From positions 62,001 through 126,000 of the forward strand of contig NZ_LGDG01000063.1 of the NCBI RefSeq assembly GCF_001279775.1: DNA of 64,000 nt, in the 5' to 3' direction. Position 1 is the stretch's first letter; each line of letters opens with the position of its first letter. This DNA is from Streptomyces sp. MMG1533 (GTDB taxonomy: Bacteria > Actinomycetota > Actinomycetes > Streptomycetales > Streptomycetaceae). Below, one piece after another: positions 49,906 through 56,684 of the stretch. The notes below the pieces were generated by a model, which saw nothing but the letters and a program-made list of their open reading frames with translations, searched no databases and was not told where the DNA came from. The translations under genes were made by a program, and so were the position numbers.

Positions 49906-51375
49906 ATGACCTCGACCACGTACACCTCGCGTGTCTTCGCCCTCGAAACGATGGCCCTGCCGGGCGGCACCGAGACCATCCTGCGCGGCGGACGGCACCT
50001 GTTCCCCCTGCTGCCGAAGGCCTTCGCAGGCGTCCGCCGCATCGGCGTCGTCGGCTGGGGGCCGCAGGGCCGCGCCCAGGCCCTCAATCTGCGCGACTCC
50101 CTCGCCGGGACGGACACCCGGGTGGCCGTCGGACTGCGCCCCGGCTCCCGCTCGGCCGCCGACGCCCGTGCCCACGGCTTCAGGGAGGAGGACGGCACCC
50201 TCGGCGACTGGCTCGCGGTCGCCGCCGACAGCGACCTGGTGATCCTGCTGATCGCGGACGCCGCGCTCGCCGCCCACCACCAGGAGATCTTCGCGGCCCT
50301 CAAGCCCGGCGCCGCGATCGGCCTTTCGCACGGATTCCTGCTCGGCCACCTGCGGGAGACCGGCGGCGACTTCCCGCCCGGCCACCCGGTGATCGCCGTC
50401 TGCCCCAAGGGGATGGGCGACTCCGTGCGCCGTCTGTACCAGCAGGGTGCCGAGATCAACGGTGCCGGGATCAACAGCAGTTTCGCCGTGCACGCCGACC
50501 CCGACGGCCGGGCCGTCGACCTGGCGCTCGGCTGGTCGGTGGCGCTGGGCTCGCCGTACACCTTCCGAACCACGCTGGAGAGCGAGTATCTCTCCGACAT
50601 CGTCGGTGAGCGCGCCATCCTGCTCGGCGCCGTGCACGGCATCGTGGAGAGCCTGTACGGTCGCTACCGCCTGGCCGGAGACGACGAGGTGACGGCGTAC
50701 GAGAGGTCCTGCGAGAACGTCACCGGGCCGATCGCCCGCACGATCTCGCAGGCCGGGATCGGCGCGGTGCGCGACGGCCTCGACGCGAGGGGCCGGGACA
50801 GCTTCGACCGGGCCTACACGGCGACGTACGGACCTGCACGCGAGATCGTCGCCGAGATCTACGACGAGGTCGCCGACGGCACGGAGCTGCGCAGCGTGAT
50901 CCTGGCCGAACGGCGGCTCGGTGGCCGCCCGATGAGCGAGATCGGCGGCTCGCCGATGTGGTCCGCCGGTGACCGGGTGCGGAGCCGGCGTGCCGAGCGC
51001 GAGCTGCCCGTCGACCCGTTCACCGCCGGTGTCTTCGTCGCCACCATGCTGGCCCAGGTCGACGAGTTCGCCGAGCGCGGCCACCCGTGGTCGGAGATCG
51101 TCAACGAGTCCGTCATCGAGGCGGTCGACTCGCTGCTGCCCTACATGCACGCCCGGGACGTGGCCCACATGGTCGACAACTGTTCCCGCACGGCCCGTCT
51201 CGGCGCCCGCCGCTGGGGCCCGCGCTTCCAGGCCGCGTACGAGCAGATCGCCTACCCGGCGGCCGAAGGCCCGGCGGACACGGCCCTGTTGACGGCCTTC
51301 GACACCCACCCCGTCCACGAGGCCCTGGCCGCGGCGGCGAAGCTCCGGCCGTCCGTGGACATCGCCGTCGCCTGA
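49906..51375 (+). CDS. ilvC: Ketol-acid reductoisomerase, class II, plant-like
   Basis: Second step of valine/isoleucine synthesis: Mg- and NADPH-dependent isomerisation and reduction of acetolactate. At 489 aa it is a class II (long) enzyme, unlike the ~330-aa class I enzyme that Streptomyces normally use. Motifs: IGVVGWGPQGRAQALNLRD (NADPH), GLRPGSRSAADAR, GLSHGFLLGHL, AVCPKGMGDSVRRLY, EINGAGINSSFAVH, EYLSDIVGERAILLGAVHGI (Mg ligands Asp and Glu), NESVIEAVDSL (Glu pair) and MVDNCSRTARLG. Many blocks match plant plastid KARI more closely than E. coli IlvC. ATG 49906; probably activated by the divergent IlvY. Confidence 0.9.
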   Translation: MTSTTYTSRVFALETMALPGGTETILRGGRHLFPLLPKAFAGVRRIGVVGWGPQGRAQALNLRDSLAGTDTRVAVGLRPGSRSAADARAHGFREEDGTLGDWLAVAADSDLVILLIADAALAAHHQEIFAALKPGAAIGLSHGFLLGHLRETGGDFPPGHPVIAVCPKGMGDSVRRLYQQGAEINGAGINSSFAVHADPDGRAVDLALGWSVALGSPYTFRTTLESEYLSDIVGERAILLGAVHGIVESLYGRYRLAGDDEVTAYERSCENVTGPIARTISQAGIGAVRDGLDARGRDSFDRAYTATYGPAREIVAEIYDEVADGTELRSVILAERRLGGRPMSEIGGSPMWSAGDRVRSRRAERELPVDPFTAGVFVATMLAQVDEFAERGHPWSEIVNESVIEAVDSLLPYMHARDVAHMVDNCSRTARLGARRWGPRFQAAYEQIAYPAAEGPADTALLTAFDTHPVHEALAAAAKLRPSVDIAVA

Positions 51376-51389
51376 GAACCTCTCACTGT

Positions 51390-51442
51390 CCGTCCACAGC
51401 GGACGGCCAAAAGGCAAAGGCAAGGAGATCCCACTCCTTGCC
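51390..51442 (+). terminator. Tandem hairpins after the reductoisomerase gene
   Basis: The first is CCGTCC-ACAGC-GGACGG (51390-51406). The second is GGCAAGGAG-ATCCCA-CTCCTTGCC (51419-51442), a perfect 9-bp stem with a 6-nt loop. They are placed 15-67 bp after the stop codon. Confidence 0.75.
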
Positions 51443-51543
51443 ACTCTCAACCTATAGCGCACCGGGGGGCTTGCGGCAAGACCCGGGTTGTGTCGCAGAA
51501 TCGGCGGCCGAAAGCCAGGACCTGCAGAAACGGGAGTCGCGAA

Positions 51544-52779
51544 GTGCGTGTGCTGTTGACGACGTGGGGATCGCGCGGAGATGTCGAACCGCTGGCGGGA
51601 CTGGCGGTGGGGTTGCGGGAACTCGGCGCGGAGGCTCGGGTGTGCGCGCCGCCGGACGAGGAGTTCGCGGCGCTGCTGGCGCGTGTCGGTGTGCCGCTGG
51701 TGCCGCTCGGCCCGTCGGTGCGCTCGGTGGTCGCCGGCACGAAGCCACCGACGGCCAAGGACGCGTTCCGGCTCGCCCCCGAGCTGGTCGCGGCACGGTT
51801 CGAGACGCTCACCGCGGCGGCCGAGGGATGTGACGCGCTGCTGGCCACCGGCCTGATGCCGGCCGGCGCACGGGACGTGGCCGAGAAACTGGGCATCCTT
51901 TACGTGCTCGCGTGCTTCCACACCCTGGGCCTGCCCTCGCGGCACTCCCCTCCGGGGAGGCGGCCGGGCACGCCGTCCCCGCAGGGCGAGACCGACAACC
52001 GGGTGCTGTGGGAGCAGGACGCCCAGCGGGTGAACGCGTTGTACGGCGAGGCGCTCAACAGCCATCGGGCGGCGCTCGGCCTGCCGCCGGTGGACAACGT
52101 CCGCGACCACGTCCTCACCGGCCGGCCGTGGCTGGCGGCGGACCCGACGCTGTGTCCGTCGCAGGGCATGACGGACCTCGACCTCGTGCAGACCGGGGCG
52201 TGGATCCTGCCCGACGACCGGCCGCTCCCGGAGGAGCTGGAGGCGTTCCTGGACGCCGGTGAACCGCCGGTGTACGTGGGCTTCGGCAGCATGGCCGCGC
52301 ACGCCCCGGAGGACATCGCCCGGGTGGCCACGGAAGCGAGCCGCGCGCAGGGCCGCCGGGTACTCCTCTCCCGCGGCTGGGCGGACCTGGCCCCGATCGA
52401 CGACTGCGACGACGGCTTCGTCGTGGGTGAGGTCAACCAGCAGGCACTGTTCCGCCGTGTGGCCGCCGTCGTGCACCACGGCGGCGCGGGTACGACGACT
52501 ACGGCGGCCCTGGCCGGCGTGCCCCAGGTGGTGGTGCCCCGGATCGCGGACCAGCCGTACTGGGCGAGGCGGGTGGCAGAGCTGGGCATCGGCGCGGCGC
52601 ACGAGGGCCTGACGCCGACCTTCGACTCCCTGTCGGCCGCGCTCACCACGGCCCTGACGCCGGAGACCCGCGCACGAGCGAGGGCCGTGGCCGGCACGAT
52701 CCGCACCGACGGGGCGAGGGTGGCCGCGAAACTGCTCCTCGACGCAGTCAGCCGGGAAAGGCCGTCCGTGTCCGTGTGA
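51544..52779 (+). CDS. UGT/MGT-type glycosyltransferase
   Basis: A 411-aa GT1-family enzyme. N-terminal acceptor domain begins VRVLLTTWGSRGDVEPLAGL; C-terminal donor domain has EPPVYVGFGSMAAHAPEDIA, VNQQALFRRVAAVVHHGGAG (the HxGG nucleotide-sugar site), and VPRIADQPYWARRVAELG. This is the layout of bacterial macrolide- and sterol-type glucosyltransferases used for natural-product decoration or self-resistance. GTG 51544 (RBS CGGGAG) preferred over an upstream start that adds an unsupported 18 residues. No biosynthetic cluster is adjacent, so it may detoxify an antibiotic. Confidence 0.88.
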   Translation: MRVLLTTWGSRGDVEPLAGLAVGLRELGAEARVCAPPDEEFAALLARVGVPLVPLGPSVRSVVAGTKPPTAKDAFRLAPELVAARFETLTAAAEGCDALLATGLMPAGARDVAEKLGILYVLACFHTLGLPSRHSPPGRRPGTPSPQGETDNRVLWEQDAQRVNALYGEALNSHRAALGLPPVDNVRDHVLTGRPWLAADPTLCPSQGMTDLDLVQTGAWILPDDRPLPEELEAFLDAGEPPVYVGFGSMAAHAPEDIARVATEASRAQGRRVLLSRGWADLAPIDDCDDGFVVGEVNQQALFRRVAAVVHHGGAGTTTTAALAGVPQVVVPRIADQPYWARRVAELGIGAAHEGLTPTFDSLSAALTTALTPETRARARAVAGTIRTDGARVAAKLLLDAVSRERPSVSV

Positions 52780-52842
52780 ACCACACGGAATCGTCAAGCC
52801 GGGGACCGACGGGCGACAGCAGCCGCTTCCAGGATCATTCTG

Positions 52843-53075
52843 CTAGGGGTTCTGAGGCTCTTCCGAAGGGACGGCGTACTGAGCCGGCCCGTCACCGAGT
52901 GACCAGTCGATCGACTCGTTCTCGGTGAGCGTGACGAAGAACGTTCCGCGGTTCGGTCCGCGCGTAGGCGTGGGCGAGTTCGGCGATGCGCCGGTACAGC
53001 GCCCGCTTCTGCGCGGCCGAGCGCGTCGAGGCGGTCGGGGCCGGCCACCAGCGCGTCCATCCGAACGAACGGCAC
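52843..53075 (-). pseudogene. Tautomerase-family gene broken by two frameshifts
   Basis: Three frames read in succession give one tautomerase-like protein of ~78 aa: VPFVRMDALVAGPDRLDALG from GTG 53075, then AAQKRALYRRIAELAHAYAR in the next frame, then FFVTLTENESIDWSLGDGPA in the third, ending QYAVPSEEPQNP and TAG. The switches fall near 53018 and 52945. The parts are contiguous with no gap, so the gene is recently damaged or the sequence has two errors. The second residue Pro, if processed, would be the catalytic base of the 4-OT superfamily. Confidence 0.65.
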
Positions 53076-53091
53076 TGACTCGGTTCTCCTC

Positions 53092-53268
53092 TCAGTTCCT
53101 GCGCGGTCTGGGGACCAGCTCCCCGCCGCAGTTGGGACACACGTCCCGCATGGCCTCGCTGCACGGCACACAGAAGGTGCACTCGTACGAGCAGATCCGG
53201 GCCGGCGCGTCCGGCGGCAGCGTGGCCGACTCGCATCGTTCGCAGCGCTCGCGCATCTCCAGTGCCAT
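53092..53268 (-). CDS. DUF1272 zinc-ribbon protein, 58 aa
   Basis: A small protein with four CxxC-type pairs: ERCERCESATLPPDAPARIC, SYECTFCVPCSEAMRDVCPN then CGGEL. This is the whole DUF1272 pattern, a probable double zinc ribbon of unknown function that is common beside small enzymes in proteobacteria and actinobacteria. ATG 53268 begins the conserved part; a longer upstream frame is not supported. It lies just upstream of the broken tautomerase gene in the same direction. Confidence 0.85.
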   Translation of the reverse strand: MALEMRERCERCESATLPPDAPARICSYECTFCVPCSEAMRDVCPNCGGELVPRPRRN

Positions 53269-53394
53269 GTCGTCGTCCTCCTCGTCGCCGGGGGCCCGGT
53301 GGCCCCTGCTTCCATCCTCTGAGCACCGGGCGGGGCCGAAAGCCCGCCGGGGGGCCAAAGATCAGCACGATCGGGCCACCGGCCGGCGCAAAGG

Positions 53395-54306
53395 TCAGCG
53401 CCACTCCACCGCGAAGGCCCGGCTCGGGTTCTGCACGAGGATCCGCTCCACCGCCTCCGCGCCCAGCTCGACTTCGAGCCGAGGCCGCACCCGCCGCAGC
53501 AGATACGGCATCCCCGGCCCGCCGTCGACCGATCGCGCCCCCGCGCTCGTGGTGTCGCCGCCGAGCAGCAGCCGGTCGCCGTGTCCGGCGTCGGCGAGCG
53601 CCCGGACGGCGCTCGGCATCCGCCAGTCCGTGGCGTGGTTGGCGCGTGACGGGCCGTCGAAAGAGAGATAGCAGCCCGTCTCCGCGGCCTGGAGTTGCAC
53701 CACGATGTCGGGGGAGCGGTTGAGATGTCCCAGGATCACCCGGTGCGGCGGCACCCCCAACTCGCCGCACAGCAGGTCCATTACGTCCAGGGCGGCGGTG
53801 CCGAGCTCCAGATGGACGGCGATGGGCGCCCCCGTCGCATGGTGGGCCTCGGCCGCCGCTCTCATGGTCCGGTTGGCGTGCGCGTCGAGGCCGTGAAAAC
53901 CACCCGCCACCTTGATCAGCCCCGCCCGGACCCCCGACGTGCCGATGCCCTCGGTCAGTTCGGTGACGAAGACCTCGGCGAGCCGGCCGTGTAACCGGCC
54001 GAGCGTCTCGTCGTCGTAGTGGACGGCCTGGTGCAGCCCGGTGGCGGCCACGACGAGCACTCCCGTCTCCCGTGACAGCGGCGGCAGATCGGCGGCCCGC
54101 CGTCCCAGCCCGTACGGCGTCCACTGCACCACGCTGTTGCCGCCGTGCGGGAGGAACGCCGCCAACTCGGCGCGGGCGGCGGACACGTGCTGGAGTTCCT
54201 GCCCCGGCAGTCGGGGACTGCGGAAGAACAGATGGTCGTGTGCGTCGCAGACGCCCAGTGCCGTGGGGGGCACGTCTCCGAGAACCGTACGCACCGTGCT
54301 CACCAT
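53395..54306 (-). CDS. Phosphotriesterase-family metal-dependent hydrolase
   Basis: A 303-aa TIM-barrel amidohydrolase. Metal ligands: His-x-His in CDAHDHLFFRSPRLP, Lys in RAGLIKVAGGFHGLD (carbamylated Lys candidate), His in VHLELGTAALDV, His in VILGHLNRSPD, and Asp in LLGGDTTSAGAR. Members hydrolyse lactones, organophosphates or resin esters; most bacterial ones are lactonases. The start overlaps the end of the DUF4865 gene by 7 bp, so the two are co-transcribed with the TetR gene upstream. The true substrate is unknown. Confidence 0.87.
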   Translation of the reverse strand: MVSTVRTVLGDVPPTALGVCDAHDHLFFRSPRLPGQELQHVSAARAELAAFLPHGGNSVVQWTPYGLGRRAADLPPLSRETGVLVVAATGLHQAVHYDDETLGRLHGRLAEVFVTELTEGIGTSGVRAGLIKVAGGFHGLDAHANRTMRAAAEAHHATGAPIAVHLELGTAALDVMDLLCGELGVPPHRVILGHLNRSPDIVVQLQAAETGCYLSFDGPSRANHATDWRMPSAVRALADAGHGDRLLLGGDTTSAGARSVDGGPGMPYLLRRVRPRLEVELGAEAVERILVQNPSRAFAVEWR

Positions 54307-54884
54307 CGCCGCCCCCGCGGCAGCCGGTCCTGCCCCGGCGCCGACAGGTGCAGCACCTGGAACACGTCACCCTCGGCCTTCGGCGCGTCGTGCACCCAGA
54401 GCGAGAAGTGCACCAGCTCCCAGCGGCCGGTGTCGACGGCGGCCGCCGCCAGCACCGCCCCGCTCTCCCCGGCCAGCCGCGCGGTCTCGCGTACGGCATC
54501 CTCCATGACCGCGGACAACTCCATCCCGTCCGGCACGGGCTGCCGATGGCGCACCGCAAGCCGCGGGGGCGAGCCCGCGGCGCCGCACTCCTCGTAGGCC
54601 ACCCCTGTCCACTGCCGGACCGACGGGCGCCCGAAGTCGTTGCTGATCCCCTGGAAGGCGCCTCCCCAGAGGAAGGCGTTCATGCCCTCCACGGTGTTCC
54701 ACAGGTAGAACGGCGCGTACTGGTTGACCGGCGACCCGTCGCTGCCCCGCTCGCGCATCAGATACGCCTTGAGGCCGAGCCCCTCCCAGTCGTCAAGCAG
54801 ATGGCCCTTGCGGGCGACCCGGTCGCGAATGACGTCCATGTCGTAGTCGGCGGGCAGCGTGAGCTCGTACTGCATGGCGTGCAT
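54300..54884 (-). CDS. DUF4865-family protein
   Basis: A 194-aa protein beginning MHAMQYELTLPADYDMDVIR, with KAYLMRERGSDGSPVNQYAP and FYLWNTVEGMNAFLWGGAFQ, the DUF4865 pattern. Function is not established; the ferredoxin-like beta-alpha-beta pattern resembles antibiotic-biosynthesis monooxygenases, but no catalytic residues are known. ATG 54884 has GGAGG upstream. It lies between the TetR gene (11 bp upstream) and the phosphotriesterase-family gene (overlap), one operon. Confidence 0.8.
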   Translation of the reverse strand: MHAMQYELTLPADYDMDVIRDRVARKGHLLDDWEGLGLKAYLMRERGSDGSPVNQYAPFYLWNTVEGMNAFLWGGAFQGISNDFGRPSVRQWTGVAYEECGAAGSPPRLAVRHRQPVPDGMELSAVMEDAVRETARLAGESGAVLAAAAVDTGRWELVHFSLWVHDAPKAEGDVFQVLHLSAPGQDRLPRGRRW

Positions 54885-54895
54885 CGGGTGCCTCC

Positions 54896-55462
54896 TCAGA
54901 CGGGGCGGGCGGGTGTGAGCAGCGACAACAGTCCCCGGACACCCGCGTCGAACGCGGCGGGCGAACCGGACGCGCGGGCGAGTACGTAGCCGCCCTGGAC
55001 GGTCGCGAGGACGGTCGAGGCGATCTCCTCCCCGTCCAGCGAGGGCGCGAACAGGCCCTGTTCCTTGCCCTCTTCGACGATTCCGGCGACCCGTTCGCGG
55101 ATCCGGTCGAGCGCCTCGTCGACCGGCGCGCGCAGTTCGTCGCTGGCGATGATGTCCGGGTCCATGGTCAGCCGTCCGATGGGGCAGCCGCGCAGCACGT
55201 CGCGTTCGCGCCGCAGGTACGCCTCGATCCGCTCGTAGGGCGTCCCCGGACCGTCGAGTACTCCCTCGGCGGTAGCCAGCAACTCCTCGGCCGTCCGCCG
55301 GATCGCGGCCAGGGCGAGGTCCGGCTTCCCCTTGAAGTGGTGGTACATGCTGCCCTGTCCCGCTTCCGCGCGCTCCAGGATGGCCTTGGGGCTGGTGCCC
55401 ACGTAGCCGCGCTCCCACAGCAGCTCACGGGTGGACTCGATCAGTCGCTCCGAGGTGCTCAT
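54896..55462 (-). CDS. TetR-family regulator (AcrR/YxaF-like)
   Basis: A 188-aa repressor. HTH VGTSPKAILERAEAGQGSMY then HHFKGKPDLALAAIRR at residues ~20-60, and a TetR_C ligand domain with the CPIGRLTMDPDIIASDELRA signature of LmrA/YxaF-like repressors. It is the first gene of the operon with DUF4865 and phosphotriesterase-family genes. The palindrome TGTACATACTAGTAGTTACA immediately upstream is its probable operator, so the operon is self-repressed until a ligand binds. Confidence 0.9.
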   Translation of the reverse strand: MSTSERLIESTRELLWERGYVGTSPKAILERAEAGQGSMYHHFKGKPDLALAAIRRTAEELLATAEGVLDGPGTPYERIEAYLRRERDVLRGCPIGRLTMDPDIIASDELRAPVDEALDRIRERVAGIVEEGKEQGLFAPSLDGEEIASTVLATVQGGYVLARASGSPAAFDAGVRGLLSLLTPARPV

Positions 55463-55470
55463 GGCCTCAC

Positions 55471-55490
55471 TGTACATACTAGTAGTTACA
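55471..55490. promoter_or_regulatory. TetR operator
   Basis: TGTACATACTAGTAGTTACA is a 20-bp palindrome with 16 symmetrical positions (only the 5th and 6th pairs mismatch), centred on ACTAGT. It lies 9 bp upstream of the TetR start codon and resembles operators of LmrA/YxaF-like repressors. Confidence 0.7.
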
Positions 55491-55638
55491 GAAGTCGAGG
55501 CTCTGAGGAGCAGCGGCGACGTCCCCGCGTACTCCCCGGGAGGTACGCGCAGTGCCGCTGGCCGGACGACGACCCGGCCCCCTCCCCGGCGTGACTCTCG
55601 AGGCATCACGAAAAGACCACCGAGGGAGATGACTCGAG

Positions 55639-55929
55639 ATGCAGACACTGGCGCACTGGGACGGCGGCCCCGGCCCGTGGATCCTGTTCTTCCCGCTGAT
55701 CTGGGCGGCGGTGGTGATCGGTGTCGTCACGCTTCTGCGGCGCACCGTCCGGCGCGGCCGACGCGGACCGTGGCGCCCGACGGCCGACACCGGCCCCTCC
55801 GGTGACTCGCCGATCGCGATGCTCGGCCGCCGCTTCGCCTCCGGCGAGATCGACGAGGACGAGTACTGGCGCCGGCTGTCCGTCCTGGACGAGCAGTTCG
55901 GCCGTACGGGCAAGGGCGGTGCGGCATGA
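55639..55929 (+). CDS. SHOCT-domain small membrane protein
   Basis: A 96-aa protein: one transmembrane segment (WILFFPLIWAAVVIGVVTLL), a basic stretch (RRTVRRGRRGPWRP), and a C-terminal SHOCT helix pair (AMLGRRFASGEIDEDEYWRR). SHOCT domains occur at the ends of many small bacterial membrane proteins and may mediate oligomerisation. RBS GGGAG. Its stop overlaps the ABC ATPase start (ATGA), so it is part of the export operon. Confidence 0.85.
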   Translation: MQTLAHWDGGPGPWILFFPLIWAAVVIGVVTLLRRTVRRGRRGPWRPTADTGPSGDSPIAMLGRRFASGEIDEDEYWRRLSVLDEQFGRTGKGGAA

Positions 55930-56684
55930 CCGCGACGACCGCCGCCGTCAGCACGTTGCCGGCCGCCCGGGTCGTCGACGCCGTGAAGGTCTACGGCAGC
56001 GGCGACACCAGCGTGAGGGCCCTGGACGGGGTGAGCGTCGACTTCCCGGTCGGCCGCTTCACCGCGATCATGGGGCCCTCGGGCTCCGGCAAGTCCACCC
56101 TGATGCACTGCGCGGCCGGCCTGGACACCCTCACCTCGGGTGCCGCCCACATCGGCGACACCGAACTGGGCTCCCTCGACGACCGCCGCCTCACCCTCCT
56201 GCGCCGCGACCGCGTCGGCTTCGTGTTCCAGGCGTTCAACCTGGTGCCGACGCTGACCGTCGCGGAGAACATCCGACTGCCGCTCGACCTCGCGGGCGGC
56301 AAGGGCGACCCGGAGTGGATCGACGCCCTGATCGACGTCGTCGGCCTGCGCGACCGGCTCCACCACCGGCCCTCCGAACTCTCCGGCGGCCAGCAGCAAC
56401 GCGTCGCCGTGGCACGGGCGTTCGCCGGCCGCCCGGACGTCGTCTTCGCCGACGAGCCGACCGGCAACCTCGACTCCCGCTCCGGCGAGGAGGTCCTGGG
56501 GCTGCTCGGCCGCACCGTGCGCCAGACGGCCCGCACGGTCGTCATGGTCACCCACGACCCGGTCGCCGCCGCCCACGCCGACGAGGTCGTCTTCCTCGCC
56601 GACGGACGCCTGGTCGACCGGATGGAATCCCCGACCGCCGACAAGGTCTTGGACCGCATGAAAGCCTTCGAGGTGCCCTCATGA
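55926..56684 (+). CDS. ABC transporter ATPase, MacB/LolD type
   Basis: A 252-aa ATPase. Walker A GPSGSGKST, Q-loop FQAFNLVPTL, signature LSGGQQQR, Walker B VVFADEPTGNLDSRSGEE, H-loop VTHDP. These features mark the FtsX-associated group that drives mechanotransmission or export across the envelope rather than import. It is coupled by ATGA to the genes on both sides. Confidence 0.93.
   Translation: MTATTAAVSTLPAARVVDAVKVYGSGDTSVRALDGVSVDFPVGRFTAIMGPSGSGKSTLMHCAAGLDTLTSGAAHIGDTELGSLDDRRLTLLRRDRVGFVFQAFNLVPTLTVAENIRLPLDLAGGKGDPEWIDALIDVVGLRDRLHHRPSELSGGQQQRVAVARAFAGRPDVVFADEPTGNLDSRSGEEVLGLLGRTVRQTARTVVMVTHDPVAAAHADEVVFLADGRLVDRMESPTADKVLDRMKAFEVPS

Noticed and set aside
49615..52797. Very long minus-strand open frame (1060 codons) opposite the reductoisomerase and glycosyltransferase
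   Set aside because: It is the codon-bias shadow of two strongly conserved plus-strand genes; its translation is Arg/Gly/His-rich and has no domain pattern.
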